From: Deltaproteobacteria bacterium
GTDB taxonomy: Bacteria; Desulfobacterota; DSM-4660; Desulfatiglandales; HGW-15
Assembly (NCBI GenBank): GCA_024641835.1
Contig: JAHECH010000066.1
Location: 1 to 11,533, forward strand
Length of the DNA stretch: 11,533 nt
Direction of reading: 5' to 3'
The position numbers were made by a program, and so were the translations under genes. Every line of letters starts with the position of its first letter. The first letter of the stretch is position 1. Below the pieces are notes generated by a model. That model had not been told where the DNA came from. It saw only the letters and a list, made by a program, of their open reading frames with translations, and did not search any database. Below are positions 1-7,165 of this stretch, piece by piece.

Positions 1-33
1 AGGGCAGAATTGTTAAGCGGCGGGGGATGTCCA

Positions 34-1410
34 GTGAAAAACGGCATGAAAAACGGCAGTAGTTTTGTAGTCGAACATGGTCGCAAAGACACGTCATCGA
101 CGAGCGCTCCGGACAGAACCAGGTTTAGATTTATTCGAAAACTCGCGTTGGCTGCGGCATCAGCATTCATCTGCTGGGCTGCAGTTGGTTTTTCTCAATC
201 GGTAAAGTCCGAAGGCGCTTTTACTGTCGCGGGCATCGAGTCGACGCTGCCCGCCTGGTCTGCCGCGGCCAGTTCCGAACAGCCCAGCCAACCTCAGCAA
301 CACGCCGGCGATTCGGCATTTTCGGCACTGAGCAGCTTTGCGCAGCAGATCGGGGCCGAAGCGGCTAAGCCGGCCAGCGCCAAGACAGCCGAAAGCAAGC
401 TTGATGACCACGCCTATTCGGAACTGCGTGCCTTTGCGCTGCGCATGGGCGCTGGCCAACCCGCATCGACCAAGGACGAGCCGAAATTGGCCGAGGCGGA
501 CAGCTTGATAGACTTTTTGCGTCAGGGGGGTGCCGCTTCGCACCCGGCTCCGGCACCGAAGAAGGGCCCGGTGGCTGGAGGCAAACAACCGAGCGCGCCG
601 GTTCAAGCCAACTACGTCGGCGCGGAGATCTGCTTGGCCTGTCATGCGAGCCAGACTGCAGATTTCGAAAAAACGCTGATGGGCCGCATCGGCAAGACTC
701 AAAAAGGCAAGTTGGACTGCGAGAAGTGCCACGGTCCGGGATCGGCGCATGTGGAGGCCGGCGGCGGCCGCGGCGTCGGCGGCATCATCTCGTTCAGGCC
801 GAACGATCTGTCGCGCACGGCGGAAGAGAACAACGCTATATGTCTCGGTTGCCATGAGCGCGGCGACCGCACCAATTGGCACGGCAGCACGCACGAAACG
901 CGTGGCCTGATGTGCACGAACTGCCACACCATCATGAAAGAGGTGTCGCGCAAGAATCAGTTGAAGACTGCGTTCGAGCCGGATACTTGCTTCCAGTGCC
1001 ACGAGGACCGGCGCGCGCAGATGTTCCGCTCATCGCATATGCCGCTGCGCGAAGGCAAGGTGGTGTGTACGGACTGCCACAATCCGCACGGCAGCTTTAC
1101 CGAAGCGCTGCTGCGCGAAGATTCGATCAATGACACTTGCTACAAGTGTCACGCCGAGAAGCGCGGGCCGTTCCTGTTCGAACACGAGCCGGTGCGTGAG
1201 AACTGCCTGAACTGCCACGATCCGCACGGCACGATCAACGAATATTCGCTGAAGCTGTCGCGCCCGCGGCTGTGCTTCGAGTGCCACGGTTTCGGCCACG
1301 GTCAGAATTCGGGCATCAACCAGCGGTTTTCGATGGGCCGGGCCTGTCAGAATTGCCACACGGCAATTCACGGCAGCAACAGCCCGGCGGGCGGCGCACT
1401 GCAGAGGTAA
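34..1410 (+). CDS. pioA: Decaheme c-type cytochrome, PioA/MtrA/DmsE family, with long N-terminal extension
   Basis: Likely a periplasmic decaheme electron carrier that sits inside an outer-membrane barrel and conducts electrons across it. Ten CXXCH motifs begin at about residues 200, 229, 270, 294, 319, 345, 369, 391, 414 and 438, the count and packing of the MtrA/PioA/DmsE family. A hydrophobic segment at about 33-54 (core LALAAASAFICWAAVGF) should be the export signal. Between it and the first heme lie about 145 residues rich in Ala, Ser, Pro, Lys and Glu; MtrA lacks such a region, whereas PioA has an N-terminal extension. Three imperfect copies of a D.A.S.L..FA...GA motif occur in it. I chose GTG 34 because GGGGGA (22-27) lies 6 bases upstream. 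ATG 46 and TTG 10 are in-frame alternatives. The next gene encodes the matching barrel, which supports the call. The symbol rests on the extension and the partner; a mtrA/mtoA label would be equally defensible. Confidence 0.9.
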   Translation: MKNGMKNGSSFVVEHGRKDTSSTSAPDRTRFRFIRKLALAAASAFICWAAVGFSQSVKSEGAFTVAGIESTLPAWSAAASSEQPSQPQQHAGDSAFSALSSFAQQIGAEAAKPASAKTAESKLDDHAYSELRAFALRMGAGQPASTKDEPKLAEADSLIDFLRQGGAASHPAPAPKKGPVAGGKQPSAPVQANYVGAEICLACHASQTADFEKTLMGRIGKTQKGKLDCEKCHGPGSAHVEAGGGRGVGGIISFRPNDLSRTAEENNAICLGCHERGDRTNWHGSTHETRGLMCTNCHTIMKEVSRKNQLKTAFEPDTCFQCHEDRRAQMFRSSHMPLREGKVVCTDCHNPHGSFTEALLREDSINDTCYKCHAEKRGPFLFEHEPVRENCLNCHDPHGTINEYSLKLSRPRLCFECHGFGHGQNSGINQRFSMGRACQNCHTAIHGSNSPAGGALQR

Positions 1411-1476
1411 GCAGAACGCTCAGGTCGTAAATTGAAAACAAGGTGTGCTGAAAGGTTTTGGTTGGGGGTTGGGCCA

Positions 1477-3807
1477 ATGAAGCACCAGTTTAGGTTAGTA
1501 CGGACGTGTATGATCGGTGCGTTGCTGAGCAGTGTGGCTTGGGCGGTGCCCGGCATGCAGGCTCAGGCGCAAGACCAGTCGGTGAAGGCCCCGGCGGCAA
1601 GCGAGCCCTCGGCTAACTGGTGGTTCCGGGGCGACGTCGAGGCAGGCGGGCGTTTCTTCCTCAACGATCCGGAGCGCAACGGCTCGGCCTATCTCGGCCA
1701 GCACAGCCTGGCCAAGTATTATGAATATAGCGACATCGGACCGGGCGCGTTCGGGAACGTCTGGCTGGCCACTGGAACCAGGGACGGCCTCTATCAGATC
1801 GACTTCGGCGGCGAGAACATCGGCTACAATGATCAGGACTACTATCTCGACGCCTCGAAGGCGGGCGAACACTATTTCAGCCTCGGCTGGGACCAGACGC
1901 CTCACCTTTACAGCACCAGCGCGCTAACCCCCTATCAAGGGCTCGGCAGCAGGACTCTGACCTTGCCGACGGCTCTTTTAGACTCGGGCGTCAAAAATAA
2001 CACAATTATCGTTCCTTACCTCAACCAGACGGACCTTGGCATCAAACGCGATACGGGGTCGGTTCAATATCGCTGGACGCCGACGGATGACTGGGACATC
2101 AAGGCGGATTACTCTCATATGCAGCGGTACGGCACCCAGGTTGAAGGCATCGTCGGCTTTAATAGCAGCTCAAGCGGCTTTAACCCGGTCCAAGTGCCGA
2201 GGCCGGTCGACGATACCACGCAGAATTATGGCCTGAACGGCGAATATGCCGGCACGTCCCCGTGGGGGAAAAGGTTCAATTTGAAACTGGCCTATAATGG
2301 CTCGCAATATTCCGACGCCTTCAACTTCTACCTGGTACAAAACCCATACTGCACGAGCGCGGGCGTCTGTGCGTCGCCTTCGCAGACTCCTTTCGCTCGA
2401 ATTTCGACCTGGCCAAGCAACAATGCCAATGCTTTCAGCGGAACGCTGGGCGCCGATCTGCCGTGGCAGAGCCGCTATGTCGGGAAGCTCAGCTACACGA
2501 TGATGCGCCAGAATGACGCGTTTATCCCAATGACGAACAATCCGAACGCCTCTCCCGCACTCAACATCCTTCCAGGGGGGTCCACCAGTCTCAACGGCGC
2601 CATCAACACGTCCTTGAGCGACAACGCGCTGACCACGCAGATCACGCCCAAACTGCATAATAAACTGACGTATCGTTACTACGACTATAAAGACGACACG
2701 CCGGAGCTGGTGCTTGCGAGTTGGACAAGCTACGACCGAAACACCTCAACTGAAACGGCGATCTCCAGCCTGTCGATGGGCTACACCAAGCAGAACGCTG
2801 GCGACGAATTGAATTGGCGACCGTCGCGCGCATGGAATCTGGGTGCCGCTTACGGCTTCGAGCGCTATAACTGGACGCGCGCCGACGCCAACGTCACCAA
2901 TGAGAATTCGGGCAAAGTATTCGCCGACTGGAAACCGACGAACTGGTTCAGCGTCCGCTCGAGTGGCTACTATTCGGAAAGGCGCTACGATAATTACGAT
3001 TACTTGGCATCCGTGGGACTCGCTCAATTCCCCGGCACGCCGGCGACCAACTCATGGAAGTATTCGACGGCCTATAGGCAGTTGATGATCAATAATCGCG
3101 ACCGCTGGATAGCCAATGTCGCTGTCGATGTCGTTGTTCTGCCCCGCCTCATCGTCACCCCGACCTTCAAATATCAGGACGATCTTTACCAAGTCGACCC
3201 GGCCATCCAAATGGGCTTGGAAAAAAGCAGTATGTGGAATGCCGGCGTCGATGTTACCTGTATGATCAGTCCGGACGCATCGATTACGGTTGGCTACCTC
3301 CGGGAGGATTACAGACAGATACTGGATGGTGTTAACTCGACCAGTAATTCGGCCCTGCCGTCAACTAATGGCAGCGTCCAAACGGACGACCGCACCACCG
3401 TGGATACGTTCACTGCCTTGGCGCGCTATGCGGCGATCCCGAACAAACTTGACTTCGACATGCGCTATACGTTGTCGCACGGCCTCGACCACCAGAGTCT
3501 GAACATTTCCAATGGGGTGCCGAGCGGCGGCCCGTTTCCAGATGTAACGACTTGGTTCCAGCGCTTTGATGCGACCGCGGCCTACACGTTCGACAAGGCG
3601 GCCGTCGCACAACTCGGCTGGAAGGGCCAGCTCAAAGCCAAGCTCCACTACGCCTGGGAGTACAATGCGGTCACCAACTGGGCGAACGACCCGCTTGATC
3701 CGACTGCTTCGGTCGTGGCTAGCGCCACATCTGCGATCTTTATGGCTTATGACAACCCGAACTATAACGTGCATATGGTGATGGTATCGCTCGAATATAA
3801 ATGGTAG
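1477..3807 (+). CDS. pioB: MtrB/PioB family decaheme-associated outer-membrane beta-barrel protein
   Basis: Predicted outer-membrane barrel that sheathes the decaheme cytochrome encoded 66 bases upstream, forming a trans-outer-membrane electron conduit. From ATG 1477 the product is about 776 residues, near PioB (about 800) and longer than Shewanella MtrB (about 700). A signal peptide starts at once (MKHQFRLVRTCMIGALLSS, probable cleavage after AQA near residue 31). The mature part is full of alternating aromatic/polar strands and Asn/Tyr/Asp-rich turns, and the protein ends in Tyr-Lys-Trp, a C-terminal aromatic typical of outer-membrane barrels. Early sequence such as WWFRGDVEAGGRFF followed by GPGAFGNVWL is the family's N-terminal strand pattern as I know it. 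An in-frame TTG at 1432 would add 15 residues before the signal peptide, which is less likely. No CXXC pair is seen near the mature N-terminus, unlike Shewanella MtrB. Confidence 0.9.
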   Translation: MKHQFRLVRTCMIGALLSSVAWAVPGMQAQAQDQSVKAPAASEPSANWWFRGDVEAGGRFFLNDPERNGSAYLGQHSLAKYYEYSDIGPGAFGNVWLATGTRDGLYQIDFGGENIGYNDQDYYLDASKAGEHYFSLGWDQTPHLYSTSALTPYQGLGSRTLTLPTALLDSGVKNNTIIVPYLNQTDLGIKRDTGSVQYRWTPTDDWDIKADYSHMQRYGTQVEGIVGFNSSSSGFNPVQVPRPVDDTTQNYGLNGEYAGTSPWGKRFNLKLAYNGSQYSDAFNFYLVQNPYCTSAGVCASPSQTPFARISTWPSNNANAFSGTLGADLPWQSRYVGKLSYTMMRQNDAFIPMTNNPNASPALNILPGGSTSLNGAINTSLSDNALTTQITPKLHNKLTYRYYDYKDDTPELVLASWTSYDRNTSTETAISSLSMGYTKQNAGDELNWRPSRAWNLGAAYGFERYNWTRADANVTNENSGKVFADWKPTNWFSVRSSGYYSERRYDNYDYLASVGLAQFPGTPATNSWKYSTAYRQLMINNRDRWIANVAVDVVVLPRLIVTPTFKYQDDLYQVDPAIQMGLEKSSMWNAGVDVTCMISPDASITVGYLREDYRQILDGVNSTSNSALPSTNGSVQTDDRTTVDTFTALARYAAIPNKLDFDMRYTLSHGLDHQSLNISNGVPSGGPFPDVTTWFQRFDATAAYTFDKAAVAQLGWKGQLKAKLHYAWEYNAVTNWANDPLDPTASVVASATSAIFMAYDNPNYNVHMVMVSLEYKW

Positions 3808-4066
3808 CCAGCATGACCGGTTGAGACGGGGAGCGGCCATGAAGTGGGCCTATCTTAAGATCCCCAACCTTTGCTTCCCTGCGGTTGCGGCCTACGGGAG
3901 GCGCTACAAATGTCTGCCAAAGTCAAACCTATTGAAATTTAGAGACGGAGAGCCAAAGCTTTCTGCAGCATCTCTGATTCTAGCGTCCAGACCGAGAATT
4001 TCGATTGCTTATTCTTAGGAAGGCCATCTGATAGGTGCTTTCCCCGATCATGAACAGGAGGACAGA
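3808..4066. other. Intergenic spacer with no convincing gene
   Basis: This 259-base stretch separates the pioAB-like pair from the next cytochrome operon. A 65-codon frame (3821-4018, +) has no recognisable domain and no good ribosome binding site. A very short frame opens at ATG 3910 behind GGGAGG (MSAKVKPIEI), stops after ten codons, and reads on in the same frame as protein-like sequence after that stop. It could be the remnant of a broken gene, but I cannot name a family. No CXXCH motif and no PioC/HiPIP-like cysteine pattern is present. The ribosome binding site of the next gene (AGGAGG, 4056-4061) is at its end. Confidence 0.4.
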
Positions 4067-4378
4067 ATGAAATCGAAAACATGGCTCTTTTGTTTGCTGA
4101 TACTGGGAATCGCAGTGTCGGCAGAAGCCCAGGGCGAACAGGTGAAAAAGGGAAAATCCTTGGTGGAAGGCAAGCATTGCGCTATATGCCACAAAGAGGG
4201 CGGCAAAGGCAAGCCCATGGAAGAGCTTGCCCAGGGAAAGACTGATGCTTTCCTAAAAGAAGCTGTTACCGACCCCAAAAAGGCCATCAGCCCTCAAGTG
4301 CTCATGCCGGCTTATAAGTTCACCGACGAAGAAGTGCAGGCTGTGATCGAGTATCTCCGCTCTGTTTCGAAGAAATGA
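4067..4378 (+). CDS. Small monoheme class I cytochrome c
   Basis: Probable periplasmic electron shuttle of 103 residues. A signal peptide covers about residues 1-21 (MKSKTWLFCLLILGIAVSAEA). The single heme site CAICH lies at about 38-42 after KGKSLVEGKH, and a later LMPAY motif near residue 82 supplies the likely axial Met. The C-terminal helix DEEVQAVIEYL is characteristic of small cytochrome c folds (Cytochrom_C / cytochrome_CBB3 type). The start is fixed by AGGAGG at 4056-4061, five bases before ATG. It is followed after 30 bases by the NapC/NirT-type gene, so the two probably form an operon, with this protein a candidate electron partner of that membrane cytochrome. The specific partner is inference. 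Confidence 0.88.
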   Translation: MKSKTWLFCLLILGIAVSAEAQGEQVKKGKSLVEGKHCAICHKEGGKGKPMEELAQGKTDAFLKEAVTDPKKAISPQVLMPAYKFTDEEVQAVIEYLRSVSKK

Positions 4379-4408
4379 CCGGTGTCCCGGGAAGAGGACG
4401 AGGGCCGC

Positions 4409-5899
4409 ATGAACGAGCACGGGAACCAGCATTCCAGATTCACCCTGATTCGAAATTGGATGGGCATAGCGGGCGCTGCCCTGGCGATGGGGAGTTTGTT
4501 TGCCGTCCTATGCCTGATCGCCTTTGATTTCCTAAAGGGATTCAGACGCCCCTATATAGGGCTCCTGACGTATTTGATCCTCCCTGGGTTCATCTGGGCC
4601 GGCCTCATGCTCATGGGGCTGGGGCTGTGGCAGGATCGGCGTAGGAAAAGAAGGATGGCCGGCCCCTCTTCGCTTCCGCGTATCGACCTGAACAATCCGC
4701 GGCACAGACGAATCCTCAATCTGGCCGTAGGCGCCGGCTTTGTTTTTGTGCTGATTACGGCGTTTGGGAGTTTCCGTGGCTATGAGGTCACGGAGTCTGT
4801 TCGGTTCTGCGGGGCCCTGTGTCACACAGTCATGAAGCCGGAGTATACTACATACCAGAATTCGCCCCATGCGAGAGTGCGGTGCACAGCGTGTCATATC
4901 GGTCCCGGCGCATCATGGTTCGTGCGCTCCAAAATCTCCGGTCTCTACCAGGTGTATGCAGTGCTTACCAATTCTTATCCACGTCCCATTCCAGTCCCCG
5001 TCAAAAACCTCAGGCCCGCAAGGGAAACATGCGAAGAATGCCACTGGCCGGAGAAGTTTTACGGCGCCCTCGAACGTACATATACACATTTCCTGTCAGC
5101 CAAGGAAAACCCCCGCTGGACCATACGCTTGTTGGTTAAGGTGGGTGGCGCCAATCCGACCCATGGACCGGTAGGAGGCATTCACTGGCATATGATCGTC
5201 GCCAACCGCCTCGAATATATTCCCGCAGACGAGACTCGGCAGAGCATTCCATGGGTTCGCGTGAGCAACCGCGAGACAGGCCGGGTGACTGTTTATGAAT
5301 CAAAGGACAACCCGCTGCCTGCCAATCAGAAGAATAGGGCCGTACGGGTTCTGGACTGCATCGACTGTCACAATCGCCCCACTCATATTTTCCATTCTCC
5401 CGATCAGGCTTTGGACCTAGCCCTCTGGCTGAACCGCATTGACCCTTCCATTCCTTCCATCAAAGTCAACGCCAGCCGGGCGCTGGTTGAAAGTGCCTCT
5501 TCATCTTCACAGACCCAAGCGCTTCAGCAGGTTGCCGAAAAGCTCGGCAAGGAATATGCCGATTACAAAGACCGCCAGAAGATTGAACAAGCGATCTCGG
5601 AAACCCAGAACATCTTGCGCAGCAATTTCTTTCCGGAGATGAAGACAACCTGGCAAGCGCGTCCAGACAATATCGGGCATCGTATCTTTCCCGGCTGTTT
5701 TCGCTGCCACGATGGGCGCCATGTCAGTAAAACGGGTGATACCATTACCCATGACTGCGACGCCTGCCACACGATCATTGCTCAGGGCCCAGAGCCCGAA
5801 AAAACTGCTGTGAGCTTGAGCGGCTTGAAATTCGATCACCCCGGGGGGGAGATTCCTGAAGGCATGCTCTGCAACGATTGCCACAACGGTGCTCCTTGA
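4409..5899 (+). CDS. Membrane-anchored seven-heme cytochrome c, NapC/NirT type
   Basis: Probable quinol-linked multiheme cytochrome facing the periplasm. From ATG 4409 the product is 496 residues. Three hydrophobic helices come first (about 18-42, 48-74 and 101-122). The heme domain follows: CGALCH at 134 (a CX3CH site), then CXXCH at 159, 208, 317, 430, 450 and 488. The region from CGALCH through CTACHIGPGA to WFVRSKISG matches the NapC/NirT core, whose members take electrons from quinol and pass them to periplasmic acceptors, as CymA does for MtrA. NapC/NrfH/CymA usually have one helix and four hemes, so this is an enlarged relative. The stretch 350-405 has no hemes and is rich in Ala, Gln, Glu and Lys, probably helical. 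An in-frame GTG at 4382 would add nine charged residues; ATG 4409 with upstream GAAGAGGA is preferred. No terminator is obvious downstream. Confidence 0.85.
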   Translation: MNEHGNQHSRFTLIRNWMGIAGAALAMGSLFAVLCLIAFDFLKGFRRPYIGLLTYLILPGFIWAGLMLMGLGLWQDRRRKRRMAGPSSLPRIDLNNPRHRRILNLAVGAGFVFVLITAFGSFRGYEVTESVRFCGALCHTVMKPEYTTYQNSPHARVRCTACHIGPGASWFVRSKISGLYQVYAVLTNSYPRPIPVPVKNLRPARETCEECHWPEKFYGALERTYTHFLSAKENPRWTIRLLVKVGGANPTHGPVGGIHWHMIVANRLEYIPADETRQSIPWVRVSNRETGRVTVYESKDNPLPANQKNRAVRVLDCIDCHNRPTHIFHSPDQALDLALWLNRIDPSIPSIKVNASRALVESASSSSQTQALQQVAEKLGKEYADYKDRQKIEQAISETQNILRSNFFPEMKTTWQARPDNIGHRIFPGCFRCHDGRHVSKTGDTITHDCDACHTIIAQGPEPEKTAVSLSGLKFDHPGGEIPEGMLCNDCHNGAP

Positions 5900-5962
5900 C
5901 AGCCACCCGATCCGCATGCTCCTGCTTCGTGGGAAAGGCTACGGGTCAACAATATAGGGAAA

Positions 5963-6016
5963 CGCAAAGGCCTCTGCGATTATGCGGTTGCCCCGTGGCC
6001 CGGCGTCGGTCCACGG
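5963..6016. repeat. Two neighbouring inverted repeats
   Basis: CGCAAAGGCCTCTGCG (5963-5978) is a 16-base near-palindrome with one mismatched pair. A little further on, CCGTGG (5993-5998) and CCACGG (6011-6016) form a 6-base stem that could extend inward by two pairs past one mismatch. Neither is followed by a T-run on either strand, so neither is a classic intrinsic terminator. They lie 60-120 bases after the NapC/NirT-type stop codon and directly beyond the broken kinase. They could be an operator, an mRNA-stabilising stem or scars of a rearrangement. Confidence 0.35.
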
Positions 6017-6023
6017 TGAGCTG

Positions 6024-6379
6024 TTAAATATTACCGGCTAACTTCCCAGAGAAATGTGTTTTCATGTCATGGGCCACTTCGGATACCGCTCTGCCTATGC
6101 AGGCAAGTCTTTCCGCAGTCCTCTAAAATCATGTCAAAATCCCCTACCGAGGACTTTTACCAGTGAATGAGGAGGATAGGGGGAAAAGAGGATGAGAACC
6201 GTTCCGCAAACAGAGAGGGCTCCTTTCAATCCGAACCAAAGACCCGACAGAATAAGAGGCAGGTAGAACAGGGAGCGATATACGGCATGGTGATACACCT
6301 TTTCGGGCAGAGTGAAGTAATGCAGGAAAAGGATAGCACCGACCAGGCATCTATGGGCACGGTGGCTATCGCGCCCGTG
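6024..6379 (-). pseudogene. Decayed sensor histidine kinase: membrane segment plus H-box in different frames
   Basis: Read on the minus strand, two pieces of one kinase family are visible. From 6379 down to 6143 one frame reads HYFTLPEKVYHHAVYR, then an LFYLPLIL...WFGLKGAL helix and SPYPPH. This is the N-terminal membrane region of a common class of bacterial sensor kinases, which read roughly HY..P...HDIYRRLYYIPI.LAA.WFGLRGG...YLPH. From 6122 down to 6024, in another frame, ERLACIGRAVSEVAHDMKT is a HisKA H-box with the phospho-accepting His at 6069-6071. Homology ends at a stop (6024-6026) soon after. Only about 20 bases separate the pieces, so the linker is deleted, and the ATPase domain is absent. 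No usable start codon leads into the first piece, where a stop lies just upstream in frame. The family is recognised from memory of its motifs, not from an alignment. Such kinases usually pair with a sigma-54 response regulator; none is seen here. Confidence 0.68.
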
Positions 6380-6492
6380 CGAGCCCCAATGGTTTTACCG
6401 GGCTTAGCCACGGCGGAGATGGGTTATGCCCAGAAGAAGTCGGGAATCTCTTCATACATGATTTTGCCACGTAAAATACAGTCTGCACTTGA

Positions 6493-6520
6493 TTGTATAC
6501 CGGCAAAGGAATGGTAAGAT
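6493..6520 (+). promoter_or_regulatory. Possible weak sigma-70-like promoter before the second monoheme cytochrome
   Basis: TTGTAT (6493-6498) and TAAGAT (6515-6520) are separated by 16 bases and are followed by an AT-rich stretch with a run of six Ts and further T clusters, about 65 bases before the start codon at 6584. The matches are only partial (3/6 and 4/6 to consensus). Position and local AT-richness make it the best candidate in this intergenic region, but it may be chance. Confidence 0.2.
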
Positions 6521-6583
6521 TTTTTACATTTTTCTTTTCATATTTCCTGCCAAAGCCAACTGTGAGGAAAAGGAGGGCCTTTT

Positions 6584-6931
6584 ATGAAAAATGTCTTTCT
6601 ATGTTTGGTGGTCTCCCTAACCCTTGGAATCTTGTCTCCATGGGTCAGGGGTGTCTTCGCGGATGAGTACAGCCGCGGAAAGACCATTTATGAGGATAAG
6701 TGCCAGATATGCCACGGAATAAAGGGGGACGGAAAGGGCCCGGCTTCCGCGGCCTTCAAACCCCGCCCGACCGATTTTACCGATCCCAACTTCTGGCAGG
6801 GAGATGTAAACAAAAACATTGTGGATACAATTCGCAAGGGCCGCCCTCCCATGCCTGCCTTTGAGATGAATGATGATGAAATCAAGGCGGTTACCGATTA
6901 CATGTCGCGTACCTTCAAGAAAACGAAATGA
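6584..6931 (+). CDS. Small monoheme class I cytochrome c
   Basis: Predicted periplasmic electron carrier of 115 residues. A signal peptide spans about 1-26 (MKNVFLCLVVSLTLGILSPW, cleavage likely near VFA|DE). The heme site CQICH is at about 40-44 inside YEDKCQICHGIKGDGKG, a pattern typical of cytochrome c domains in cbb3/alternative complex-type proteins. PPMPAF near residue 90 supplies the likely distal Met, and DDEIKAVTDYM forms the C-terminal helix. AGGAGG (6571-6576) lies 7 bases before ATG. It resembles the protein at 4067-4378 in plan but differs enough to be an old paralog or separate recruit. It stands alone, with 234 bases to the next gene, yet is well placed to exchange electrons with the Rieske/cytochrome b complex downstream (inference). 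Confidence 0.9.
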   Translation: MKNVFLCLVVSLTLGILSPWVRGVFADEYSRGKTIYEDKCQICHGIKGDGKGPASAAFKPRPTDFTDPNFWQGDVNKNIVDTIRKGRPPMPAFEMNDDEIKAVTDYMSRTFKKTK

Positions 6932-7165
6932 GCGCGCATGGAGAAAAGATGATTTGATTGGACAGAACTTCAAGCTGAATGGTTACACTTTGGGCGTGAG
7001 AGGCCCTTCGGAACCCTATGCTCCGCCCGTAGCCGCCATGCTTCAGGCTTCCTACGCAGGCCTCAACAACACCCTCTATTTTCTCGTATGACTTATGTTC
7101 TGAGCTATCTCCATGGGTGAAGTTCTTGTTACATACCGTCGGAAAGACCATGCGAGGCAGAAATC

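Noticed and set aside
889..910. A TGGCAC-containing stretch resembling part of a sigma-54 promoter
   Set aside because: It lies inside the decaheme coding region, the -12 element does not fit, and no gene starts downstream at a suitable distance.
160..1002. A 280-codon open frame on the minus strand inside the decaheme gene
   Set aside because: It is antisense to ten intact heme motifs, has no recognisable domain, and is expected from high GC content and skewed codon use of the real gene.
3821..4018. A 65-codon open frame after the barrel gene
   Set aside because: No ribosome binding site, no domain and no signal peptide; considered as a PioC-like HiPIP but it lacks the required four-cysteine pattern.
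3910..4018. Possible broken gene starting MSAKVKPIEI and continuing past an early stop
   Set aside because: The reading past the stop looks protein-like, but I cannot match it to a family, so it is mentioned only in the spacer entry.
6167..6517. A 116-codon plus-strand open frame in the long gap
   Set aside because: It has no recognisable domain and lies antisense to sequence that reads as a histidine kinase on the minus strand, so it is best explained as a shadow of that remnant.
6932..7165. Spacer before the anchored pentaheme gene, searched for a further pseudogene
   Set aside because: Forward frames give only short, unfamiliar peptides, and I recognised no heme, kinase or transposase motif.
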